From: JAGLTZ01 sp964637695 | GTDB taxonomy: Bacteria > Blakebacterota > Blakebacteria > Blakebacterales > Blakebacteraceae | Length of the DNA stretch: 64,000 nucleotides | Assembly (NCBI GenBank): GCA_964637695.1 | Contig: CAZWVF010000004.1 | Location: forward strand, 1 to 64,000 | Direction of reading: 5' to 3' | Shown: positions 43,974 to 51,945 of the stretch, piece after piece | How the letters are laid out: every line of letters begins with the position of its first letter | Position numbering within the stretch: position 1 is the first letter of the stretch | The notes under the pieces: generated by a model | What the model was told of the DNA's origin: nothing | Databases searched by the model: none | Seen by the model: the letters and a program-made list of their open reading frames with translations, nothing else | Made by a program: the position numbers and the translations under genes

Positions 43974-45206
43974 TCAAGCAGGCTCAACCCAATTGTCAGG
44001 AGGCATCATCGCATCGGCCGCCTCCCGCTCGGCCGTGCGTAGCAATTGGACCGTAAGCCCTGAACGGATAAACAGTATTCCGCCGATGAGGATCGAAGGC
44101 AATGCCTGTCCGATCCAGATCAATATTGAAAAAGCAGCAGCGTTGTGATAGGCAATACTACCCGCTTCCATCGAACCGGCGCCAATCAGTGAAAAACCCA
44201 GCATGATCGCGGCCTGATAGGGACCTGCACTCCCGGGGCCGGCCGGGATCAACGTGCTGGCATTCATCAGAACTACGAGCAGAAGGGTTGAAGCCACAGG
44301 TCCGGCCCTGCCGAACTCACGAAGCCAATCGATCAAACCCTGGCTCGTCAAGAATATGTAGCAGGAATATCCTATAAATACCCATGCCACTAAGCTGTAG
44401 AGGAGGAAGCGGCCCATGTGAGCCGGCCGTGAAGCCGGTTTCATCCCTTCCACAAAGAAATGAAGGAAGCGCCGACTCCTTCTCCATGGCTTCTCCACAC
44501 CGGAACCTTCCTCCAGCGGGAAGAACCTCCGCAGGACGATGGCGACTATCATTATTGAAATCAGAACAACAGCTACAACAGCACCGATCCCCACGATGAT
44601 CCTCAATGTGGGACCGGCCAGCCCCGTGAATCCCAGCAGGTAGAGGATTACTGCTACCAGCGTGAGCAGGTCTGAGATCTTCTCCATCAGAACACTTGCA
44701 GTGGTGGCAGCCTTGCTGATACCCGTTCGCTCGCCCAGGGCAACGATCCTGATAAGTTCGCCGGCACGAGCAGGTAGTGCGAAATTGCCGAAATAGGAAA
44801 CAAATGTCGCATACACCGCATCGGTGCGACGGATCTTCCCCTCCCCTTCGAGCAGAAAGAACCACCTGTACCCCCTGAACCAGATTCCAATTGTAAAGGC
44901 AATCATTCCGGCGAGTGTCAGGAAAGGATCGAGGTTCTTCAGGGCCTGCCACAATTCAGGCAGTTTCACATGACGGAGAGCAAGATCGAGAAAGGCCAGA
45001 GTTACGGCAGCCTGCATGAACTCGGCGAGCAGTTTGACCGCCCTCCCCTTTGCCGATATCACTGCAGCGGTGAAGAAAATGCCGCCGGCGATCAGCAGAG
45101 TATGAATGGACAGCAGGTTATTCCACCGCCAGATACCGTATGCCAGAGGCAGTAGTCCTGCAGAGAGATGGAGTAATCTCCTCCACATTGCTGGTATCTT
45201 CTTCAC
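43974..45206 (-). CDS. Flippase-like integral membrane protein (UPF0104/YbhN, LPG synthase TM)
   Basis: A 410-residue membrane protein with about eight helices and the conserved features of the UPF0104/lysylphosphatidylglycerol synthetase transmembrane family, for example RGYRWFFLLEGEGK, ALPARAGELIRIVALGER and LIPAGPGSAGPYQAAIMLGFS. Such proteins lack the catalytic domain of MprF and are thought to act as lipid flippases or glycosylation helpers. The start is GTG. It is the first gene of the run leading to HD-GYP and adenosyltransferase. A palindrome ATTAGT-CGGT-ACTAAT lies 49 bases upstream. Confidence 0.9.
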   Translation of the reverse strand: MKKIPAMWRRLLHLSAGLLPLAYGIWRWNNLLSIHTLLIAGGIFFTAAVISAKGRAVKLLAEFMQAAVTLAFLDLALRHVKLPELWQALKNLDPFLTLAGMIAFTIGIWFRGYRWFFLLEGEGKIRRTDAVYATFVSYFGNFALPARAGELIRIVALGERTGISKAATTASVLMEKISDLLTLVAVILYLLGFTGLAGPTLRIIVGIGAVVAVVLISIMIVAIVLRRFFPLEEGSGVEKPWRRSRRFLHFFVEGMKPASRPAHMGRFLLYSLVAWVFIGYSCYIFLTSQGLIDWLREFGRAGPVASTLLLVVLMNASTLIPAGPGSAGPYQAAIMLGFSLIGAGSMEAGSIAYHNAAAFSILIWIGQALPSILIGGILFIRSGLTVQLLRTAEREAADAMMPPDNWVEPA

Positions 45207-45254
45207 GGTCTGTTCATATCTCTATTCAAACTAAAGAGTTTAGCACCCGCATAT

Positions 45255-45270
45255 ATTAGTCGGTACTAAT
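45255..45270. promoter_or_regulatory. Perfect 6-bp palindrome with 4-bp spacer
   Basis: Seen: ATTAGT, CGGT, ACTAAT. It lies 49 bases upstream of the flippase-like gene start (minus strand) and 380 bases upstream of the redox operon. The shape suggests a dimeric repressor site, most likely for the minus-strand gene because it is nearer. Confidence 0.35.
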
Positions 45271-45534
45271 GACCAAATAAGTTAGTTGAGAGAAAATCGT
45301 CCGTCCATCGTACATTCTACCATCCCTGCTCTACATACGGGTAAAGGGATGGAAACAAGGGAGATGGAGTTCAAGTCGATAAAAATAAAAATCTCTTTAA
45401 CTGCTTGCTGTGTAATCAGTTGGAGAGGAATAGAAAAAGTTTATCAGGACAGTGGTAATATCACCTCAATACCGAGAAAAAGCCACTATTTACCAGTAGC
45501 CATTTCTATTTAAGATAAGCAGACCTGAAAATAC

Positions 45535-45563
45535 TTGACATTACTTGAAACATCGCGTTAGTT
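45535..45563 (+). promoter_or_regulatory. Possible promoter of the redox operon
   Basis: Seen: a perfect -35 TTGACA at 45535-45540, a 17-base spacer, and a weak -10-like TTAGTT at 45558-45563, about 86 bases before the first ATG. TACTTGA occurs twice in direct repeat (45533 and 45543) and could bind a regulator. The poor -10 lowers confidence. Confidence 0.35.
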
Positions 45564-45649
45564 CGGGCCAACTGCAGCAGGATAACTATTAAACAAACAA
45601 TCCCGGCTGTGGAGAGTCCACCCAACTGACGGGGAAAGGGACGTTTACA

Positions 45650-46175
45650 ATGGTTCAATCCGATACCTCGTCTGCTTCCGTAGATCATATANNNNNNNNN
45701 NNNNNNNNNNNNNNNNNNNNNNNNNNNNNNNNNNNNNNNNNNNNNNNNNNNNNNNNNNNNNNNNNNNNNNNNNNNNNNNNNNNNNNNNNNNTTGCAGGAC
45801 ATCAATGCCGAGTTCAATTACCTTCCCGAGACAGCATTGAGAGACGTAGCCGAGAAATTGGGTCTGCCTCTCAGCCAGGTGCTGCATGTTTCCACTTTCT
45901 ACAATGTTTTCAGTTTGAAGCCGCGTGGTCAGTATATCATCCGTACGTGCTCAGGGACCAGTTGCCACGTGCGGGGAGGGAGCCGGATTCTGGACAGCCT
46001 CATGAAACAGCTTGGCATCCGTCCTGGGGAAACGACACCCGATATGAAGTTTACCTTGGAAACTGTTCGATGCGTGGGTTGCTGCGCCCTCTCACCATGC
46101 ATTGTCATCGATACAACAACCCATGCCAAGTTACGCCCAGATGCAGTTGCCGCACTCCTGAGGACATATGAGTAA
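45650..46175 (+). CDS. NuoE-like [2Fe-2S] subunit, interrupted by assembly gap
   Basis: Thioredoxin-fold [2Fe-2S] subunit (NuoE/HndA/HydC type) that relays electrons to the NuoF partner. The visible C-terminal part (from 45792, 127 residues) shows FNYLPETALRDVAEKLGLP, RTCSGTSC and VRCVGCCAL, giving the C-x4-C and C-x3-C cluster ligands. The N-terminus begins at ATG 45650 (MVQSDTSSASVDHI) with AGGGA upstream and then runs into 100 N. The two parts are out of frame at the nominal gap length, so the real gap is a different size; family length suggests only 20-30 missing residues. The end overlaps the next gene by eight bases. Confidence 0.85.
45692..45791. other. Assembly gap of 100 N
   Basis: A round 100-N run, the conventional placeholder for a gap of unknown size, inside the NuoE-like gene. 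Unlike the second gap, no flanking overlap was seen, so real sequence is missing. Confidence 0.97.
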
Positions 46176-49100
46176 TAAGCAGATAAGAACACTGGACGCA
46201 CTGTCCGGCATAAAGGAAAGAGGCAGAGAGTCTCTTTTCCCCGCAAAGCCCCGAATTGCAGTTGGAACTGCTACCTGTGGGCTCGCTTCCGGAGCAGGCG
46301 ATGTACTGGTTGCTATCCAGGAGAAAGTAAAGGCCGAAAATCTCGATGTCATAGTGACAGAGACAGGCTGCGTCGGTTACTGCGAGAAGGAACCGCTTGT
46401 TGACATACTCATGCCTGGAAAACCGCGGATCACATACCATCAGGTCACACCAGAAACGGCTGAGGAGCTGGTCGCGACTCTGTCAAACGGCGACTTCAGA
46501 GCAGACCTGGCTCTGTACAGGACGGATGAGGAAGAGTTCCTTGTTGAGAACGAGACAGTCAAATACCCTCTGGAGGACGGCGGAGAGGCGATAGAGGCAA
46601 TTCCTCTTTTCCGCGACCTGCCATTTTACAGAAGGCAGCAGAAGATCGCCATGAGGAACTGTGGGATAATCAATCCCCACAGCATAGATGAGTATATCGC
46701 GCGGGGCGGCTACCTGGCTCTCTACAACACCCTGCAATCGCTATCATCTGAAGAGATAATCGACGAAGTGAAAAAATCGGGTCTCAGCGGGCGTGGAGGA
46801 GGAGGGTTCCTTACTGGCAAGAAGTGGGAATCGTGCAGAAATGCTCACGGTGAACCAAAGTATGTGATATGTAACGCCGACGAGGGCGATCCAGGCGCAT
46901 ATATGGATAGAAGTATCCTTGAAGGTGACCCTCACTCTGTCTTGGAAGGAATGATTATAGGTGCTTATGCCATCGGATCGCACGATGGATACATCTACGT
47001 GCGGGCCGAATATCCGCTGGCGGTCGAAAGGCTGAGAAATGCTCTCAGCCAAGCCATGGAGTATGGTTTTATCGGTGAGAATATTTTCGGCTCGGGATTC
47101 GACTTCACTGTCACGATCAATCGAGGCGGGGGGGCATTCGTCTGTGGTGAATCCACGGCGCTCATGGCCTCACTGGAAGGACGCGTTGGCGAGCCCAGGG
47201 CGAAGTATATCCACACTGTGGAAGCCGGTTTGTGGAACAAACCGAGCAACCTGAACAACGTCGAGACGTGGGCGAACATCCCGGTGATCATGGCCCGAGG
47301 TGCCGACTGGTACTCACAAATCGGGAACGAGAACAGCAAGGGGACAAAAGTCTTCTCCCTGGTGGGCACGATCAATAACACCGGACTGGTTGAAGTACCC
47401 ATGGGGGTCACACTGCGCGACATCATCTTTGACATCGGCGGAGGTATTCCCGGAAACAGGAAGTTCAAGGCAGTGCAGACAGGAGGTCCCTCCGGGGGCT
47501 GCATTCCCGAAAACCTCATCGACACGCAGGTAGATTTCGATCGTCTGTGGGATCTGGGATCGATGATGGGCTCGGGCGGAATGATCGTCATGGACGAGAC
47601 CACCTGTATGGTGGATGTGGCCAAGTACTTCCTCGAGTTCCTCAGGGATGAGTCGTGCGGCAAATGCGTACCCTGTCGGATCGGTGTCGACAGGATGTAT
47701 CAGATCCTTGTCGATATCACAGAAGGGAGGGGTAAGGAAGGGGACATCGAACTGTTGGAGGAACTGTCCGAGACACTCATCGACACCTCCCTGTGTGCCC
47801 TTGGCAGTTCGGCACCATTCCCGGTGCAGAGCACGATCCGCTACTTCCGGGAGGAATACGAACAACATATCAAGTACAAGAGATGTCCAGGTGCTGTCTG
47901 CAGGCAGATAATCTCTTCAGCCTGTCAGCACACGTGCCCGCTGGAGGATAACGTCCCTTCGTACCTGACGTTGATCGCAAAGGGGGAGTTTGCCGAGGCG
48001 GCGGCACTCATCAGGGAGACGAACCCGCTGCCGAGCGTTTGCGGCCGCGCCTGTCACCACCCCTGCGAGACGAAGTGTGCCGCCGGCCAGTTCGGCGACC
48101 CGGTTGCCATCAACGACCTGAAGCGGTTCGTCCTCGACTGGGAGAGGAACAACAATGGAGTCGGGCCGATAACTTCTGATGAGGAGAAGCCCGACTACGA
48201 GAAGGTCGCGATTGTCGGCTCCGGACCGGCAGGCCTGACCGCAGCCCACGACCTCGCCAGGATGGGATACAAGCCGACGATCTTCGAGGCTCTCCCCGTT
48301 CCCGGCGGGATGCTGGCAGTCGGCATACCATCCTATCGCCTGCCGCGCGACATCCTCGACTACGACATTCAGAAGATTCTTGATGAAGGAGTAGAGCTGA
48401 GGTCCAACACACGAATTGGAGAGGATATAAATCTTCACGACCTGAAGAATGAAGGCTACAAAGCTACACTCATCGCCGTGGGGCTGCACGAGAGCAGACC
48501 GCTGCCAATCGAAGGTGTAGACCTGGATGGCGTCTTGCAGGGCGTGACTTTTCTGAGGGACATTGCACTGGGCAATGCGCCCAGAGTAGGCAAGAAAGTG
48601 ATAATCATAGGCGGTGGTAACGTAGCTATCGACTGTGTCCGTTCCGCACTGCGTCTGGGTGCAGAGGAAGTGCACATGGCCTTCCTGGAACTCCGTGACG
48701 AAATGCTCGCCCATCCGTGGGACATAAAAGAGGCTTTGGAAGAGGGTATAATCTTTTACCCGGCAAAGGGCCCTGTGAGAATTCTTGAAGAGAAGGGAGC
48801 CGTAGCCGGACTGGAAATTATAAACTGTCTGTCCATATTTGACAAAGAGGGCGATTTCAATCCGACTTTCGAGCCGGAAACTGAATCGGTAATTCACGGC
48901 GACACGGTAATCATCTCGATCGGCCAGACAAGCGACCTTTCATTCTTAAGCGATGAGGCAGATGGACCACAGCAGGGTCCTGCAGGAACGATCGTGGCTG
49001 ATCCCCTCAGCCACATAACCGATGCACCAGATATATTTGTTGCCGGAGACGTTTTTAGTGGTGCCGGTACGATCTCCGGTGCGATGGCTTCCGGCAGGAC

Positions 49101-49419
49101 TGCGGCGGAATACATCCACAGGTACCTGAGGGGGATCACATTCGAGAAGGAGTTCACTGTGACACGACCGCTGAGGCAGGTCGAGCCACTTGAGTTGTCG
49201 GATGATGAGATCGAGCAGATCTCCGAGGCCGGCCACCGCCATCCTCCCGAAATGCCAGTCGAAGAAAGAACTCGCAGTTTCGAGGAAGTCAGGGGCAGTT
49301 TTGACGAAGCGACGGCTATCGAACAGGCAAAGCGATGCCTCAGGTGCGATCTGGAAGCCATCGCAGACAACACGGACGAGGAAGTAGTCGAGTCTGAAGG
49401 CGAGGCGATCCGTGGTTAA
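46168..49419 (+). CDS. NuoF-GltD fusion: NADH-FMN and NADPH-FAD oxidoreductase
   Basis: A 1083-residue fusion. Region 1: a thioredoxin-like ferredoxin segment (about 20-120, cysteines at 37, 68 and 72). Region 2: NuoF/complex-I 51-kDa (about 180-540) with the FMN/NADH glycine motif GRGGGGFLTG, NADEGDPGA and the 4Fe-4S ligands CGKCVPCR (about 497-506). Region 3: GltD-like (about 580-1080) with two Fe-S cysteine sets (CQHTC and CGRACHHPCETKC), FAD-binding IVGSGPAGLTAA (about 680), a second dinucleotide site IGGGNVAIDC (about 812) and GDVFSGAGTISGAM. NuoF units react with NADH, GltD units with NADPH. Joined in one chain they resemble bifurcating transhydrogenases of the Sporomusa type or HndC-like proteins. 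Overlaps its neighbours by eight bases on each side. Confidence 0.92.
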   Translation: MSNKQIRTLDALSGIKERGRESLFPAKPRIAVGTATCGLASGAGDVLVAIQEKVKAENLDVIVTETGCVGYCEKEPLVDILMPGKPRITYHQVTPETAEELVATLSNGDFRADLALYRTDEEEFLVENETVKYPLEDGGEAIEAIPLFRDLPFYRRQQKIAMRNCGIINPHSIDEYIARGGYLALYNTLQSLSSEEIIDEVKKSGLSGRGGGGFLTGKKWESCRNAHGEPKYVICNADEGDPGAYMDRSILEGDPHSVLEGMIIGAYAIGSHDGYIYVRAEYPLAVERLRNALSQAMEYGFIGENIFGSGFDFTVTINRGGGAFVCGESTALMASLEGRVGEPRAKYIHTVEAGLWNKPSNLNNVETWANIPVIMARGADWYSQIGNENSKGTKVFSLVGTINNTGLVEVPMGVTLRDIIFDIGGGIPGNRKFKAVQTGGPSGGCIPENLIDTQVDFDRLWDLGSMMGSGGMIVMDETTCMVDVAKYFLEFLRDESCGKCVPCRIGVDRMYQILVDITEGRGKEGDIELLEELSETLIDTSLCALGSSAPFPVQSTIRYFREEYEQHIKYKRCPGAVCRQIISSACQHTCPLEDNVPSYLTLIAKGEFAEAAALIRETNPLPSVCGRACHHPCETKCAAGQFGDPVAINDLKRFVLDWERNNNGVGPITSDEEKPDYEKVAIVGSGPAGLTAAHDLARMGYKPTIFEALPVPGGMLAVGIPSYRLPRDILDYDIQKILDEGVELRSNTRIGEDINLHDLKNEGYKATLIAVGLHESRPLPIEGVDLDGVLQGVTFLRDIALGNAPRVGKKVIIIGGGNVAIDCVRSALRLGAEEVHMAFLELRDEMLAHPWDIKEALEEGIIFYPAKGPVRILEEKGAVAGLEIINCLSIFDKEGDFNPTFEPETESVIHGDTVIISIGQTSDLSFLSDEADGPQQGPAGTIVADPLSHITDAPDIFVAGDVFSGAGTISGAMASGRTAAEYIHRYLRGITFEKEFTVTRPLRQVEPLELSDDEIEQISEAGHRHPPEMPVEERTRSFEEVRGSFDEATAIEQAKRCLRCDLEAIADNTDEEVVESEGEAIRG

Positions 49420-50137
49420 CAGGAAGACCAAACTCAAGATCAACGGCTTTGAAATCGAAGTCGATAAAGGCACCACCATTCTGGAAGCCGCCCAGTTCCT
49501 CGGCATTGATATACCTACATTGTGCCACGATGACGGGCTGAAACCTTATGGCGTTTGCCGGCTATGCATCGTTGAGGCCAGCAAGGGCAGCAGAACGAAA
49601 ATGGTGGCCTCGTGCGTGTGCGCGGCCGAGGCGTTCGAGGACTTCGATATAAGAACCCACTCGGAAAGGGTAATGAAGGCCCGCCGCGTGCTTATCGAGC
49701 TGATGATTTCGGAGTGCCCTACATCAAAAGTATTGCAGGACCTCGCTTCGAAGTACGGAGTGCGAGAGATTAGAGTAAGACAGGAGAACAAGGATTGCAT
49801 CCTGTGCGGCCTCTGTGTCCGGATATGCGCCGAACAGATGGCCTCCGGGGCAATAGGGTATGTGAACCGAGGCTACGAACGCAGGATCACGACCCCCTTC
49901 GACATGAAGTCGGAGGTCTGCCGCACATGCGGCGCCTGCATATATATCTGCCCTATATGCCAGATGCGGTGTCCGGGGCCTGGACAGATCGAGGGGGAGC
50001 TCTGCGGCTCATGTGCGAGCCTGGATCCCTCCTGTGCAATAGAATACTCAGATTACATGTGCTACATGGGTGAGACCGGCTCTTGCGGAACTTGTATCAG
50101 GCCAAAAGACCCCACCCAAAGGAGGGTTGAACAATGA
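49412..50137 (+). CDS. HoxU/NuoG-like Fe-S subunit with cysteine-rich C-terminal tail
   Basis: A 241-residue electron-wire subunit. N-terminal plant-type [2Fe-2S] domain (1-80) with ligands Cys38, 49, 52 and 68, then two 4Fe-4S sets: Cys129, 132, 135, 139 and Cys170, 173, 176, 180. This is the core of NuoG, HoxU and HndD-type proteins but lacks a hydrogenase or molybdopterin domain. After it comes a tail with eight more cysteines (183, 187, 198, 201, 208, 217, 225, 228), absent from standard HoxU as far as I recall; it could hold another cluster or a metal. GTG start, eight-base overlap with the upstream gene and four-base overlap with the next gene. Confidence 0.9.
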   Translation: MVNRKTKLKINGFEIEVDKGTTILEAAQFLGIDIPTLCHDDGLKPYGVCRLCIVEASKGSRTKMVASCVCAAEAFEDFDIRTHSERVMKARRVLIELMISECPTSKVLQDLASKYGVREIRVRQENKDCILCGLCVRICAEQMASGAIGYVNRGYERRITTPFDMKSEVCRTCGACIYICPICQMRCPGPGQIEGELCGSCASLDPSCAIEYSDYMCYMGETGSCGTCIRPKDPTQRRVEQ

Positions 50138-51720
50138 GTTTTGGCAAGGTCAACGCGACTGCTGCCACGCTGACAAAGAACAGGACTGAAGACTCGATAG
50201 TACCTACCTCAGGTATGTGTGCAACATGCGTGGACGGTTGCGTCGGTATGTGCGAGATCGGCAAGTCCGCCTACCGTGGACACGAGGCAATCTATCCGCA
50301 GCCGTTCGGTATCATCACCGCAGCAGGTCAAAAAGCGTATCCGGTTGATTACACCGACTTCAGTATCATGGGTACATGCGTCGGCGCCCATGGCATTGTC
50401 GAGGACAGCGACCAGGCCGTTTTCCCGAACGTCGACCTGGAGGTGAGTATCGGCCACGATGATGGAATAAAATTCCGCCTGCCGTTCATGATCCCTGGCA
50501 TCGGTTCAACCGATGTAGCAAAGCACAACTGGGAGGGGCTGGCAATCGGTACGGCTCTTGCAGGTACGGGACTGACCATCGGCGAGAATGTTGTCGGTAT
50601 GGATCCTGAGTCCAAGGTTGTGGACGGACGGGTTGTTGACACGGTGGATCTGAAGAGACGGATCTCTCTGTTTATGGATCACCAGCGTAATGGTTACGGG
50701 TGCATCATCGTTCAGGCCAATGTCGAAGACACCCGGTTGATGGTACAAGAGTACGCCATCGAGAAACTGGGAGTTGAGGTCGTTGAGCTCAAATGGGGAC
50801 AGGGCGCCAAGGACATCGGTGGTGAAGTGAAGGTCAAAAACCTCGAAAAGGCTCAGCTACTGTACGAGCGCGGCTACGTTGTCCTTCCGAACCCGACGGA
50901 TCCAACGGTCATCGAGGCGTTCGAGAAGGGGGCGTTCATAGAATTCGAGCGGCACTCCCGCGTAGGAATGGTCACTGAAGAGTCCTTCGCCACAAGGGTC
51001 GAGGAACTCCGCAAGGCCGGCGCAAAATACATATTCCTGAAAACCGGTGCCTACCGTCCCGTCGATCTGGCCCGCGCAGTGAAATGGAGCTCAAAGTACA
51101 AGATCGACCTGCTCACTGTTGACGGTGCCGGAGGCGGCACAGGCATGAGCCCGTGGCGCATGATGAACGAGTGGGGCGTACCTCCGGTCGAACTTCACTC
51201 TCTGATGTACGAGTATACCAAGCAGCTGGCCGACAAGGGCGAGTACGTTGCCCCTCTGGTACCCGCCGGTGGATTCATACTGGAGGATCAAATCTTCAAG
51301 GGACTCGCTCTGAATGCTCCGTTTGCCAAGATGATCGGAATGGCCCGCGGTCCGATTGCGGCGGCGATGGTAGGCAAGACGATCGGACGGGCAATAGAGA
51401 ACGACAATCTCCCAGTCTACGTAGCGCGCTTCGGTAAAACCGTGGACGAGATCTTCGTCACCGCAAGCGATCTTCGCCATGAGCTTGGTGATGAAGAGTT
51501 CAAGAAAGTCCCACCCGGGGCACTGGGTCTATATACCTACTACGAGCGATTGGCCCAGGGACTCCGCCAGTTAATGGCCGGCAACCGCAAATTTGCCTTA
51601 GAGTACATCTCACGCAGTGATATGAGTAGTATCACTCACGAGGCGGCGGAGATCAGCGGCATCGAGTACATAATGAACCTCGATAAGGAAGAGGCGCAGG
51701 AAATCCTGACTGCAGATTAG
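50134..51720 (+). CDS. Stand-alone FMN glutamate-synthase-like protein
   Basis: A 528-residue FMN TIM-barrel protein of the glutamate synthase central-domain family. Seen: FMIPGIGSTDVAKHNWEG, GYGCIIVQANVED, KWGQGAKDIGGE, VDGAGGGTGMSPW and MARGPIAAAMVG, matching the FMN and substrate-binding core of GltB. No N-terminal glutaminase domain and no C-terminal GxGxG helix domain are present. The usual 3Fe-4S motif after the barrel was not found. Instead residues 29-40 carry C-x2-C-x3-C-x3-C (MCATCVDGCVGMC), a possible new cluster site. Its substrate is therefore uncertain. AGGAGG precedes the ATG and the start overlaps the upstream stop (ATGA). It ends the redox operon before a strong terminator at 51884. 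Confidence 0.9.
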   Translation: MSFGKVNATAATLTKNRTEDSIVPTSGMCATCVDGCVGMCEIGKSAYRGHEAIYPQPFGIITAAGQKAYPVDYTDFSIMGTCVGAHGIVEDSDQAVFPNVDLEVSIGHDDGIKFRLPFMIPGIGSTDVAKHNWEGLAIGTALAGTGLTIGENVVGMDPESKVVDGRVVDTVDLKRRISLFMDHQRNGYGCIIVQANVEDTRLMVQEYAIEKLGVEVVELKWGQGAKDIGGEVKVKNLEKAQLLYERGYVVLPNPTDPTVIEAFEKGAFIEFERHSRVGMVTEESFATRVEELRKAGAKYIFLKTGAYRPVDLARAVKWSSKYKIDLLTVDGAGGGTGMSPWRMMNEWGVPPVELHSLMYEYTKQLADKGEYVAPLVPAGGFILEDQIFKGLALNAPFAKMIGMARGPIAAAMVGKTIGRAIENDNLPVYVARFGKTVDEIFVTASDLRHELGDEEFKKVPPGALGLYTYYERLAQGLRQLMAGNRKFALEYISRSDMSSITHEAAEISGIEYIMNLDKEEAQEILTAD

Positions 51721-51727
51721 TATCTAG
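51673..51727. repeat. 55-bp sequence repeated at 51828-51882 (assembly overlap)
   Basis: The last 55 bases before the second N run, covering the final codons and stop of the GltS-like gene, are identical to the first 55 bases after it. The copies flank the gap directly, so this is an unmerged contig overlap rather than a biological repeat. Confidence 0.95.
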
Positions 51728-51827
51728 NNNNNNNNNNNNNNNNNNNNNNNNNNNNNNNNNNNNNNNNNNNNNNNNNNNNNNNNNNNNNNNNNNNNNNNNN
51801 NNNNNNNNNNNNNNNNNNNNNNNNNNN
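51728..51827. other. Assembly gap of 100 N (artefactual)
   Basis: A round 100-N run bounded by identical 55-base sequences. The contigs overlap, so there is probably no missing DNA here; removing the run and one copy gives a continuous sequence ending in the terminator at 51884. Confidence 0.95.
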
Positions 51828-51882
51828 ATGAACCTCGATAAGGAAGAGGCGCAGGAAATCCTGACTGCAGATTAGTATCTAG
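51828..51882. repeat. Second copy of the 55-bp contig overlap
   Basis: Identical to 51673-51727, including the stop codon and the following TATCTAG. It is not a separate gene fragment; it leads straight into the operon terminator. Confidence 0.95.
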
Positions 51883-51883
51883 G

Positions 51884-51915
51884 AGCCTGTCGGAGCGATC
51901 CGGCAGGCTTTTTTT
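51884..51915 (+). terminator. Strong Rho-independent terminator of the redox operon
   Basis: Seen: AGCCTGTCGGA and TCCGGCAGGCT form an 11-bp stem (one G-T wobble) closed by a GCGA tetraloop, followed by a run of eight T. This is the clearest terminator in the window. If the preceding 55-base overlap is collapsed, it lies nine bases after the stop of the last redox gene. Confidence 0.93.
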
Positions 51916-51945
51916 ATCCAGCGTTCCTATAAATCCGGGAAGAGA

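Larger units (their letters stand above)
45207..45649. other. 443-bp AT-rich intergenic region upstream of the redox operon
   Basis: No convincing gene was found. The stretch separates the divergent flippase-like gene and the redox operon and is visibly richer in A and T than its surroundings. It holds a palindrome at 45255-45270 and a promoter-like pair at 45535-45563. A 75-codon open frame at 45286-45513 has no Shine-Dalgarno and no recognisable protein pattern. Confidence 0.6.

Noticed and set aside
45286..45513. A 75-codon open frame in the AT-rich region upstream of the redox operon
   Set aside because: No Shine-Dalgarno and no family-like pattern; such frames are expected in AT-rich noncoding DNA.
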